A stretch of 11,219 bases of DNA from a bacterium (GTDB lineage Bacteria > Verrucomicrobiota > Verrucomicrobiia > Limisphaerales > J093), in assembly GCA_021784265.1 (NCBI GenBank), contig JAJXTA010000033.1:1-11219 (forward strand), read 5' to 3'. The notes beneath the pieces are model-generated. The model was not told where the DNA came from, made no database searches, and saw only the letters and a program-made list of their open reading frames with translations. The translations under genes were made by a program, and so were the position numbers. This document shows positions 1 to 6,087 of this stretch, piece by piece (within the stretch, counting starts at the first letter, position 1; each line of letters opens with the position of its first letter).

Positions 1-621
1 GGCGTTGACGACCTCCATCACCTCATCGCCCATCGCGATGCCGTAGATCTTCTGCCGGTTGAGGTAGGCCACCACCGACGGCTCCAGATAAACGCTGGCT
101 ACCGCGGGCAGGATCTTCTTGTCCCGCAACTCGGGAAAGAACTCGACGAGCCGGCTTACTTTCTCCTGGTAGTCAGCCACCTTGGCGGCATCCAGACGCC
201 GCTTGGCCTCGACCACTAACACCTTCGTCGGACCGAGGGCGAGCAGATCCAGCTCCATTTGCTCTGCCGGCGCCGCCGGGTGCTTGCGGCGAATGCGGAT
301 GGCACAACTCTCGGCTTCCTCGTCCTGGAAGATCGTCTCAGCCAAGCGGAACCCGCAGGGCGCCACCATGTCCTCAATGAGCGTGCCCATGCTGTCGGAA
401 AGCTCGGCCAAACGCTTATTGAAGTCCTTGCGATCCTTCTCGGCCCGACGCCGGTCTTCGTCGGCCTGTTGCTGCAACTCGAGCAGCCGGCGGTCGGTTC
501 GGGCGAGGCCAGCACTCAGTTCGGCCATCTCGCCGTGGATGGCCGCGATCACCTGCCCGGTTTGCTCCATAAACCGAGCCAGGACCGCATCGAGGTGTGC
601 GACACGTTCTTCGCTTACCAT
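1..621 (-). CDS. Coiled-coil plus PD-(D/E)XK nuclease-like protein (DUF3782-like), partial at C-terminus
   Basis: The minus-strand frame is open for 207 codons from ATG at 621 to the window edge, so the C-terminus is missing. Residues 1-85 are charged and helical with heptad character (LLELQQQADEDRRRAEKDRK around 46-65), suggesting a coiled coil. Residues 88-200 look like a compact alpha/beta domain with MELDLLAL (D125) followed by VLVVEAK (E138, K140). That D-x12-E-x-K arrangement is the core signature of the PD-(D/E)XK nuclease fold. The ending, YGIAMGDEVMEVVNA, resembles the end of DUF3782-type proteins, so probably only a few residues are lost. The role is unknown; these proteins are usually annotated as hypothetical. 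It could be an active nuclease or a non-catalytic nucleic-acid binder. Start choice: first ATG in frame. A GGAGG lies only 1 nt before it, too close for a normal ribosome-binding site, and a -10-like hexamer lies just upstream. The gene is divergent from the CNNM operon. Confidence 0.8.
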   Translation of the reverse strand, partial: MVSEERVAHLDAVLARFMEQTGQVIAAIHGEMAELSAGLARTDRRLLELQQQADEDRRRAEKDRKDFNKRLAELSDSMGTLIEDMVAPCGFRLAETIFQDEEAESCAIRIRRKHPAAPAEQMELDLLALGPTKVLVVEAKRRLDAAKVADYQEKVSRLVEFFPELRDKKILPAVASVYLEPSVVAYLNRQKIYGIAMGDEVMEVVNA

Positions 622-627
622 ACCTCC

Positions 628-657
628 AATCTAGCCCAAACCCCTTCGCCGACGCAA
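628..657 (-). promoter_or_regulatory. Putative promoter of the nuclease-like gene
   Basis: On the minus strand TTGCGT (652-657) and TAGATT (628-633) are separated by 18 bp. TAGATT ends 6 nt before the ATG at 621, so transcription would start at or near the start codon. Matches to TTGACA and TATAAT are 3/6 and 4/6, so this is weak by itself. It gains weight from similar spacing in front of other genes here. Confidence 0.35.
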
Positions 658-717
658 CCTCGAACACCGGGCGCAACCAGCCAGTCTGGCCGCCCCGTCG
701 CCGGCCGGTTTCGATTC

Positions 718-745
718 TTGCCTGTGGCCAACGACCCCCTATCAT
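718..745 (+). promoter_or_regulatory. Putative promoter of the CNNM/CBS operon
   Basis: TTGCCT (718-723) and TATCAT (740-745) are spaced by 16 bp and match the sigma-70 consensus at 4/6 and 5/6 positions. The -10 element ends 6 nt before the ATG at 752 and no Shine-Dalgarno sequence is present, so a leaderless mRNA is predicted. It lies in the 130-bp divergent gap shared with the nuclease-like gene. Confidence 0.45.
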
Positions 746-751
746 CGCCGG

Positions 752-2002
752 ATGGCGTGGGCACCCCTGATTGCCGCGGTGGGCTTCGCCCTGCTCGCCG
801 CCGCGAGTTTCTTTTTCGCGCTGGCCGAAACCGCCTTGTTCACCTTGGGCAAGTGGCGGGTGCGCCAACTGGCGGAGCGCGACCCGGAGGCCGGGGGCCG
901 GGTGGCGCGGCTCCTGGCGGCGCCGCAGGACTGCTTAGCGACCATCGTGCTGGGGAACACCTTTGCCAACGCCGGACTCGTGGCGATTGGGCTCTGGCTG
1001 GTGGCCTGGAAGGGGTTCCCGGCGCCGCTGACCCTGGCCGGGGTGTTGGCCCTGATCCTGGTTGGCGCGGAGGTGGTTCCCAAGACGCTCGCCGTGCGGG
1101 TCCCGCAGGCGTGGGCGGTGCGCGTGGCGCGGCCCATGCTGGTTCTCTTGGCCGTCACCGGTCCACTCCGCCAAGTAGCCCAACGTCTCAACACCCGTAT
1201 TTTGCAAGTGTTGGCCCCGCGCTCGATCCGCCCCGCCACCGTCGCCACCGAGGAAGACTACGCTGAACTGATCGAGCTGGCGTTCCAGCAGGGCACGCTG
1301 GCCCAGGCTGAGAAGGAGATCATCCTGCAAATCGTCAGCCTGGACCGGCGCACGGCCAAGGAGGTGATGCGGCCGCGGGCCGGCCTAGTCTGCCTGCCCG
1401 ATGACCTCCCCGTGACGGAGATGATCGCCGCCGCCCGCCAGTTGCGCCACCGCCGGCTGCCGCTCTACGACGGTACCCCCGACACCATTGTCGGGGTCTT
1501 GAACACCCGCGCGCTGTTGCTCGACCCGACCATCGACTTGGCGGAGGTGATCGAATTCCCTTCCTTCGTCCCCGCCAGCATGAACCTGCTGCAACTCCTC
1601 AAGAGCCTGCAACGGCAACAACGGGGCTTGGCCATTGTCTTGGACGAGTTTGGCAGCACCGCGGGTGTCGTCACCACCGAAGACATCCTCGGCGTCGTGG
1701 TCGGGACCATCCGGGGTGAGGACGAAGCCGAAGGGTTTGTGATGGAGACCCTCGGGCCAGGGTGGTGGCGGGTCAACGGGACGATGCGGCTGGACGACTT
1801 CCGACGCGCCTACCCGCTGCTGGCGGACATGCCGGAGGTCGAGACCATGGGAGGCCTGTTGGTGGCCCTGGCCGAGGTGGTTCCCGTCCAAGGCGCTTCG
1901 GTCGTGTTCGGCAACCTGCAGCTCACCGCCAAGATCGTGGACGAACGCCGGGTGCGCGAGCTCTGGGTCGAGGTGCGCAAGAAAGGCGAGGCGCCGGCAT
2001 GA
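752..2002 (+). CDS. CNNM/CBS-domain membrane protein, HlyC/CorC family (first of three)
   Basis: This 416-residue protein has the complete family architecture. An N-terminal CNNM transmembrane domain (about 5-155) is followed by a CBS pair (about 205-320) and a C-terminal CorC_HlyC domain (about 328-410). Visible signatures are FALAETALF (22-30) in TM1, GNTFAN (69-74) in TM2, GAEVVPKT (105-112) in TM3, VMRPR (205-209) opening the first CBS motif, and VLDEFGSTAGVVTTEDIL (296-313) in the second. The C-terminal domain opens with WWRVNGTMRLDDF. Characterised relatives (bacterial CorC, archaeal and animal CNNM) are inner-membrane divalent-cation (Mg2+) transporters or efflux factors regulated by nucleotide binding to CBS; substrate here is inferred only. 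It is the first gene of an operon with two paralogues and overlaps the next by ATGA. Start is the first ATG of the frame, directly before the hydrophobic TM1. Confidence 0.92.
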   Translation: MAWAPLIAAVGFALLAAASFFFALAETALFTLGKWRVRQLAERDPEAGGRVARLLAAPQDCLATIVLGNTFANAGLVAIGLWLVAWKGFPAPLTLAGVLALILVGAEVVPKTLAVRVPQAWAVRVARPMLVLLAVTGPLRQVAQRLNTRILQVLAPRSIRPATVATEEDYAELIELAFQQGTLAQAEKEIILQIVSLDRRTAKEVMRPRAGLVCLPDDLPVTEMIAAARQLRHRRLPLYDGTPDTIVGVLNTRALLLDPTIDLAEVIEFPSFVPASMNLLQLLKSLQRQQRGLAIVLDEFGSTAGVVTTEDILGVVVGTIRGEDEAEGFVMETLGPGWWRVNGTMRLDDFRRAYPLLADMPEVETMGGLLVALAEVVPVQGASVVFGNLQLTAKIVDERRVRELWVEVRKKGEAPA

Positions 2003-2982
2003 ACCACTCGTTGGGTCTCTGGTTGGTCTTGGCGGCCTGCCTCGGCTTCTCCTTCCTGTTCTCAGGCATGGAAGCGGGGGTGTTCGCCCTGAACCGCCTC
2101 CGGGTGCGCCAACGGATGCACGCGGGAGACCCCGCGGCTCGGCTCTTGTACGGCTACCTCCAGAACCCTGAAGACTTCCTCTGGACGATCCTGGTCGGCA
2201 ACAGTCTGGCCAACTTCACCGCCGTTTGCTTGCTCCTGGTGTTGCTCCACCGCTGGCTGGGGGCGCATCTGGGCTGGTTGGCGCTGGCCTGGGCGGTGCT
2301 GGTGTTTCTCCTCTACGCCATGGCGGATCTCTTACCCAAGATGCTCTTCCAGCAGCTCCCCAACCGGTTGTGTCTGCGGATGGCGCGCCCGTTCCGGTTC
2401 GTTCATCTCACCCTCTCACCCCTGGTAGCCCTCGTGGCGTGGTTGGCGGCACTGCTGCTCCGCTGGACCGGCGGACGCCGCTTCACCGGCCACCTCTTCG
2501 GCACCCGGGAAGAGCTGCGACTGGTGATGCAGGAATCGGGGCAGGGCCTGACCTCCGAAGAACAAACGATGATCAACCGCGTGCTCGACCTGCAAACCCT
2601 CACGGTGAGCCACCTGACCATTCCCCTGCCCCAGGTGGTCACCGTGATGCTGCAAACCTCCCTGGCCGACACCTTCGCCCGCTGCCACCAGACCGGCCTG
2701 AGCCGCCTGCCGGTGCGGGAGCGGGAGGGGGGGCGGGTAGCCGGGGTCTTTAGTTTGCGCAGCGCCTTGTATCGAGCCGAGGAACCCCTATTGCGCACCG
2801 CCGGCGATTTTCTTCAACCGGCCCTCTATCTAGATCAGTCGGTCCGTTTGGAAGTCGCGTTGGGTCGCCTGCGACGGTCCGGCCAACGCCTGGCCATCGT
2901 GCTGGGCCACGACGGGCAAGAGGCGGGCATTGTCACCCTCGAGGATATCCTGCGGTTCGTCTTTGGCGCGATCCGACTCTGA
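1999..2982 (+). CDS. CNNM/CBS-domain membrane protein, shortened and divergent (second of three)
   Basis: This is a 327-residue paralogue of its neighbours. The CNNM transmembrane domain spans about 4-160, with FSGMEAGVFALNRLRVRQ (21-38) and GNSLAN (67-72), and is followed by a CBS pair (about 205-325) ending with AGIVTLEDILRF (309-320). Three deviations are visible. The usual GExxPK of TM3 reads ADLLPK (109-114). The usual acidic DE(Y/F)G before the last CBS helix reads GHDG (303-306). The protein stops right after the CBS pair, so the roughly 80-residue CorC_HlyC domain is absent. The ATG at 1999 overlaps the upstream stop (ATGA), indicating translational coupling and fixing the start. A G7 run lies in the CBS part (2727-2733), but the frame reads through to a natural stop. 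It may be a regulatory or heteromeric partner of the flanking full-length paralogues; that is inference. Confidence 0.88.
   Translation: MNHSLGLWLVLAACLGFSFLFSGMEAGVFALNRLRVRQRMHAGDPAARLLYGYLQNPEDFLWTILVGNSLANFTAVCLLLVLLHRWLGAHLGWLALAWAVLVFLLYAMADLLPKMLFQQLPNRLCLRMARPFRFVHLTLSPLVALVAWLAALLLRWTGGRRFTGHLFGTREELRLVMQESGQGLTSEEQTMINRVLDLQTLTVSHLTIPLPQVVTVMLQTSLADTFARCHQTGLSRLPVREREGGRVAGVFSLRSALYRAEEPLLRTAGDFLQPALYLDQSVRLEVALGRLRRSGQRLAIVLGHDGQEAGIVTLEDILRFVFGAIRL
2717..2737 (+). repeat. G-quadruplex-type G-run inside the second CNNM gene
   Basis: Four or more G-triplets occur in the coding strand: GGG at 2717-2719 and 2723-2725, a run of seven G at 2727-2733, and GGG at 2735-2737. All are separated by 1-3 nt. 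This meets the usual G3N1-7 pattern for a quadruplex in the mRNA. The G7 run is also a slippage-prone homopolymer. It encodes the low-complexity loop REREGGRV between CBS segments. Confidence 0.5.
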
Positions 2983-2983
2983 C

Positions 2984-4294
2984 ATGGACCCCGAACACCT
3001 AACTCTGTTCGGCCTCAAGGCGGCCGGGATCCTGGTCCTGATCCTCATCAATGGCGTCTTCGTGGCCGCCGAGATCGCCTTGGTCAAAATCCGGGATACG
3101 CAGTTGGACGTGCTGGTGAGCCGGGGGCAGTGGCGCGCCCGCGTGGCGCGCCAGCTCAAGAACAACCTCAACGCGGCCATCAGTGCCGTCCAACTGGGGA
3201 TTACTTTGGTCAATCTCGGCCTGGGGTGGGAGATCGAGCCACTGGTTCAGTCCGTCCTCCAACCGACGCTCGCCTACCTGAGGATCCCGGCCTCGACCGG
3301 AGTGCATTCGGCGCTGTTCTTCCTCTCGTTCGTCTCGATCACCTTCCTGCTGATCATCGTCGGGGAGATCGTGCCCAAGGCGGTCGCGCTCCAGGCGACG
3401 GTGCCGGTGGCTCTCTGGATCGCGGCCCCGCTGGCTTGGTTCCAACGGCTCACCTACCCGTGCATTTGGGTCATCAACCACTCCGCCCAATGGCTGGTCC
3501 GTCGCCTGGGGGCCCGGCCAGCGGGGGCGGAAGGCTTGCCTACGGAGGCGGAGCTGCGGCTGCTGTTCCTGGCCTCGCAGCACGCCGCCACCGCCACGCC
3601 CTTGGGCCGGGAGATCGTCCTCAACGCCCTCGAACTGCGCCATCGCGTCGCCCGCCAAGTCATGCGCCCGCGGCGAGAGATCGTCGCCCTCAACACCGAG
3701 GCCAGCTTGGCGGAATGCCTGGAGCTGGCCGAAAAGACCCGCTATTCCCGGTTCCCCCTCTGCCGCAGTGGCGACCTGGACCACACCCTCGGCGTCATCC
3801 ACATCAAGGACCTCTACGCCGCCCGCGCCAGCACCGGCAGCGCCATGGACTTGGCCGGCGCCGCCCGCAAGATCATCTACGTGCCCGAAACCGCCCGGCT
3901 GGAGCGGATTCTGCAGTTCCTCCTGGAACGCCGCTTGCACCTCAGCCTGGTGGTGGACGAGTACGGAGGCACCCTGGGGATGGTGACACTGGAGAACATC
4001 CTCGAAGAGCTGGTCGGCCAGATCCAGGACGAATTCGACCAGGAGAAGCCGCAAGTGATCAAGACCGGCGACGGGCTCTGGGAGTTGCACGGCGCCCTGC
4101 CCTTGCACGAGCTGGCCGAGCTGACCGGCGAACCGCTAGAAGAGCCGGACCTGACCACGACCAGCGGGTTGGTGACCCGCCGCCTGGGCGGCTTCCCGCA
4201 CGAGGGCGACACGCTCGTTCTCGGGGCGTATGAGCTCCGCGTGGAAGAAACCGACGGCCTGCGCGTGACCCGGCTGAGGCTGCGCCGCCGCTGA
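2984..4294 (+). CDS. CNNM/CBS-domain membrane protein, HlyC/CorC family (third of three)
   Basis: This is a full-length 436-residue member. The CNNM membrane domain (about 8-170) has NGVFVAAEIALVKIR (23-37), QLGITLVNLGLGWEIEP (70-86) and GEIVPKA (127-133). The CBS pair (about 226-345) has VMRPRREI (227-234) and VVDEYGGTLGMVTLENIL (323-340). The CorC_HlyC domain (about 352-434) starts at DGLWELHGALPL. The QLGITL.NLGLG motif places it in a different CNNM subgroup from the first gene, whose TM2 has GNTFAN, so the trio is not a simple recent triplication. The likely role is an inner-membrane divalent-cation (Mg2+-type) transporter gated by its CBS and C-terminal domains; family-based inference. 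The ATG at 2984 lies 1 nt after the stop of the second gene. An in-frame ATG at 2930 would add 18 non-conserved residues inside the upstream gene and is less likely. The 34 bp after the stop converge on the carotenoid-type gene. Confidence 0.92.
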   Translation: MDPEHLTLFGLKAAGILVLILINGVFVAAEIALVKIRDTQLDVLVSRGQWRARVARQLKNNLNAAISAVQLGITLVNLGLGWEIEPLVQSVLQPTLAYLRIPASTGVHSALFFLSFVSITFLLIIVGEIVPKAVALQATVPVALWIAAPLAWFQRLTYPCIWVINHSAQWLVRRLGARPAGAEGLPTEAELRLLFLASQHAATATPLGREIVLNALELRHRVARQVMRPRREIVALNTEASLAECLELAEKTRYSRFPLCRSGDLDHTLGVIHIKDLYAARASTGSAMDLAGAARKIIYVPETARLERILQFLLERRLHLSLVVDEYGGTLGMVTLENILEELVGQIQDEFDQEKPQVIKTGDGLWELHGALPLHELAELTGEPLEEPDLTTTSGLVTRRLGGFPHEGDTLVLGAYELRVEETDGLRVTRLRLRRR

Positions 4295-4328
4295 GGCCAT
4301 GCTCGCCCGGGGTAGCGGCGCCGCCGGA

Positions 4329-5237
4329 TTACTCGCTCAACGCGCCGACCGGTGGTGGTGTCGGCCGGGTGAACCGTCGGCCGCAATACCAAGCCATAAT
4401 CCCCACCACCCCGCTAACCACCAAGCCCACGCCCGCCGCCCACCAGAGCTGGGCCGCCAAGCTGCCCACCGTGAACAGCAAGGCCAGCCCCAACCACATA
4501 ATCAAGGGATGATAATCCAGCAGTTGGCTCGCCGGACGCTTCATGATGAACCAGGGACTGGCAAACGCCGCGACCAGCGCCGCCATCAGCAGCGCCCCGA
4601 CAAAGGCCGTCAACGGCACCCCGTACCAGTCCCCCCACACCCCGGGGGAGTGCCAGCTCCAATACCCGCGCCCGGCGACGGCGAAGGGCTCGAGCATAAG
4701 GTCTTGGAGGACAACGAGAACCGCGGTCAAGCCGAGCAACACGTAGCCGTAGAACCGTTGCCGGCGCCACGGACGCAGCACAAGCCGGGCAACCCCCCGG
4801 CTGCTGAGCACCCAAGCAATCCATAACCAGGGCACCGGCCACGCCATCAGGCCCAAGACCTTTGGCCCCAGGGCATCGCTGTAGATCACCTCCCCAAAGC
4901 CCAATCCCGTCTTGGCCCCCACACTGGCCAACACCGCCGCCAGGCTCCCCACGACCAGACCACACGCGACCACATTCTGCAGCGGCAGCCGCCGGGCCAG
5001 CGAACAAAGCGCGCTGGCCGCCGCCAGCACGTACACCACGCCCTCGACCCAGTTCCAGCCGGCCGGCAGCCGCACCCGAGTGATCAACAACAGCCCGGCA
5101 GCGACCAACCAGACCAGGAAAATGGCAAACACCGGACCATGCCAACGGGCGGCCTGCGGCGAGGGCTGCGAACCCGTGGAGCGCGAGAGAGTCCGGACTG
5201 CCTCGGGGGCGAGCCGGGGTGACAATCTTTCGGGCAT
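4329..5237 (-). CDS. Carotenoid biosynthesis family membrane protein (DUF422/CruF-like)
   Basis: This 302-residue polytopic membrane protein has about seven hydrophobic segments. The pattern matches the carotenoid-synthesis family (DUF422; CruF and bisanhydrobacterioruberin-hydratase relatives). Signatures are the conserved Glu at WNWVEG (61-66), KTGLGFGEVIYSDALGPKVLG (109-129, usual form TG.pFG.Y.Ys..LGp), DLMLEPFAV (179-187), and GYWSWHSPGVWGDWYGVP (191-208) with its Trp/Gly cluster. Characterised members hydrate the psi-end groups of carotenoids such as gamma-carotene or bisanhydrobacterioruberin in the membrane; the substrate here cannot be told. No other carotenoid genes (crtB, crtI, a cyclase or a glycosyltransferase) are in the window. 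The first about 30 residues are polar and Pro/Ser-rich. Start is the ATG at 5237, 6 nt after a perfect TATAAT and without a Shine-Dalgarno, so it is probably leaderless. It is 134 bp downstream of the RidA gene on the same strand. Confidence 0.85.
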   Translation of the reverse strand: MPERLSPRLAPEAVRTLSRSTGSQPSPQAARWHGPVFAIFLVWLVAAGLLLITRVRLPAGWNWVEGVVYVLAAASALCSLARRLPLQNVVACGLVVGSLAAVLASVGAKTGLGFGEVIYSDALGPKVLGLMAWPVPWLWIAWVLSSRGVARLVLRPWRRQRFYGYVLLGLTAVLVVLQDLMLEPFAVAGRGYWSWHSPGVWGDWYGVPLTAFVGALLMAALVAAFASPWFIMKRPASQLLDYHPLIMWLGLALLFTVGSLAAQLWWAAGVGLVVSGVVGIMAWYCGRRFTRPTPPPVGALSE

Positions 5238-5371
5238 AGAACGATTATATCCGCCGCAACGGCGGACGGAAGGAGAAACTCGCCGCTCTGCTCCGCCGCC
5301 GACCTGGCGGGCGGTTCCCCCGACAGCGGCAGGGGTTGCCGGCAGCTTTGGGGCGCCCCAGCCGCCGCCCG
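5238..5371. other. 134-bp gap between the RidA gene and the carotenoid-type gene
   Basis: This GC-rich non-coding gap holds the promoter described above. It also holds a 12-bp perfect palindrome, TGGGGCGCCCCA (5349-5360), about 12 nt after the RidA stop on the minus strand. The palindrome could form a short stem but has no U-tract, so it is not a convincing intrinsic terminator. Confidence 0.4.
5244..5271 (-). promoter_or_regulatory. Putative promoter of the carotenoid-type gene with palindromic spacer
   Basis: A perfect TATAAT lies on the minus strand at 5244-5249 and ends 6 nt before the ATG at 5237. TTCCGT (5266-5271), 16 bp upstream, is a poor -35. Almost the whole spacer is a perfect inverted repeat, CCGCCG-TTG-CGGCGG (5251-5265). 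That makes it a candidate operator for a repressor or a MerR-type spacer-binding activator, or a hairpin if an upstream transcript reads through. Confidence 0.5.
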
Positions 5372-5836
5372 TCAGTTCGTGATCTCAAACACCGCCTCGA
5401 TCTCAACCGCAATGTCCCCAGGCAAGGAGACCATTCCGACCGCACTCCGCGCCCCCACCCCGTTCTCCGGCCCCCAGACGGCGGCAAACAGCTCACTGCA
5501 CCCGTTGATGACCTTGGGATGGTCCACGAAGTCAGGCGTGCAATTCACCATCCCCAGCACCTTGACCACCCGGCGGACCCGGTCGAGGCTGCCCAGCCCT
5601 TGCCGCAGCGTGGCCAGAATTGCCAAGCCGGTTTGCCGGGCGGCGTCCTTCCCCTCTTCCCAGTCCAGTTCCCGTCCCACGCGGCCGGTGGCCAGCGAGC
5701 CGTCGGGACGCAGGGGGCCGTGGCCCGAGACGTAGGCACACGCGCCGCTGACCACCAGGGGTCGATACACCCCCATGGGCTTGGGCGCCGGGGGCAGTTC
5801 TAGTTTCAATTCTTGCAGGCGCTGTTCCGGGTTCAT
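5372..5836 (-). CDS. RidA/YjgF/YER057c/UK114 family protein
   Basis: This 154-residue protein begins MNPEQRLQELKLELPPAP, and the body MGVYRPLVVSGACAYVSGHG (21-40) is typical of the slightly longer (about 150 aa) RidA subfamily. The C-terminal signature GARSAVGMVSLPGDIAVEIE (128-147) carries the conserved Arg (R130) that binds the substrate carboxylate in enamine/imine deaminases, followed by the VEIE strand. Classical RidA hydrolyses reactive 2-aminoacrylate and related imines from PLP enzymes; this subfamily is less studied, so activity is inferred. Proteins of this fold form cytoplasmic trimers. Start is the ATG at 5836, chosen because homology begins there. The open frame extends to 6010, but the extra 58 residues look non-conserved. 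Only a weak GGA lies upstream. It is divergent from the prepilin gene across 251 bp. Confidence 0.88.
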   Translation of the reverse strand: MNPEQRLQELKLELPPAPKPMGVYRPLVVSGACAYVSGHGPLRPDGSLATGRVGRELDWEEGKDAARQTGLAILATLRQGLGSLDRVRRVVKVLGMVNCTPDFVDHPKVINGCSELFAAVWGPENGVGARSAVGMVSLPGDIAVEIEAVFEITN

Positions 5837-6029
5837 AATTCCATCGCCATCGGTTTCGCGTTCGATCTGTTTGAGGCCGACTCTCCCCGGCGTGGCCAAG
5901 ACCGGCAAGTCTTTTTGGGTGCCCGCGGTCCGGCGGTCCGGCGGGACCGCGGGCAGGCCGGTTCCGCGCCCAGGGTGTGCGTTGAAACGCACAGTTGTCG
6001 GCGTTGCCACTTCGCGTTACGATTTAACA

Positions 6030-6046
6030 GTGCTCTTGATGAGCAC
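6030..6046. repeat. Perfect inverted repeat upstream of the prepilin gene
   Basis: GTGCTC-TTGAT-GAGCAC forms a 6-bp perfect stem with a 5-nt loop, 41 bp before the prepilin ATG. It could be an operator or a 5'-UTR stem-loop. No U-run follows, so it is not a terminator. Confidence 0.4.
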
Positions 6047-6080
6047 AGGGTGGATAAACACGAGGACTGAACTACAAGTT

Positions 6081-6084
6081 GGAG
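6081..6084 (+). promoter_or_regulatory. Ribosome-binding site GGAG deciding the prepilin start
   Basis: GGAG lies 3 nt before the ATG at 6088. The alternative in-frame TTG at 6079 would place this site inside the coding region, so ATG 6088 is preferred. It is one of the few Shine-Dalgarno-like sequences seen before a gene in this window. Confidence 0.55.
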
Positions 6085-6087
6085 CTT

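Larger units (their letters stand above)
5837..6087. other. Divergent intergenic region between the RidA and prepilin genes
   Basis: These 251 bp are lower in GC toward the prepilin side and contain no convincing gene. They hold TTGCCA at 6004-6009, a fair -35 match for which I see no well-placed -10. They also hold a perfect inverted repeat at 6030-6046 and the prepilin ribosome-binding site. No clear promoter for the RidA gene was recognised. Confidence 0.4.

Noticed and set aside
1762..1998. Upstream start of the second CNNM gene at 1762
   Set aside because: The extra 79 residues are an out-of-frame reading of the first gene. The ATGA overlap at 1999 and the hydrophobic TM1 mark the real start.
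2930..2983. Start of the third CNNM gene at 2930
   Set aside because: It would overlap the second gene by 53 bp and add a non-conserved Ser/Arg-rich stretch. ATG 2984 starts right before TM1.
2999..4108. Long minus-strand open frame (369 codons) opposite the third CNNM gene
   Set aside because: Antisense shadow of a high-GC gene: the translation is Gln/Gly/Asp/Glu-rich low-complexity sequence without domains.
5837..6010. RidA frame extension to 6010
   Set aside because: The 58 extra residues have no family similarity, and RidA-like sequence begins at MNPEQR.
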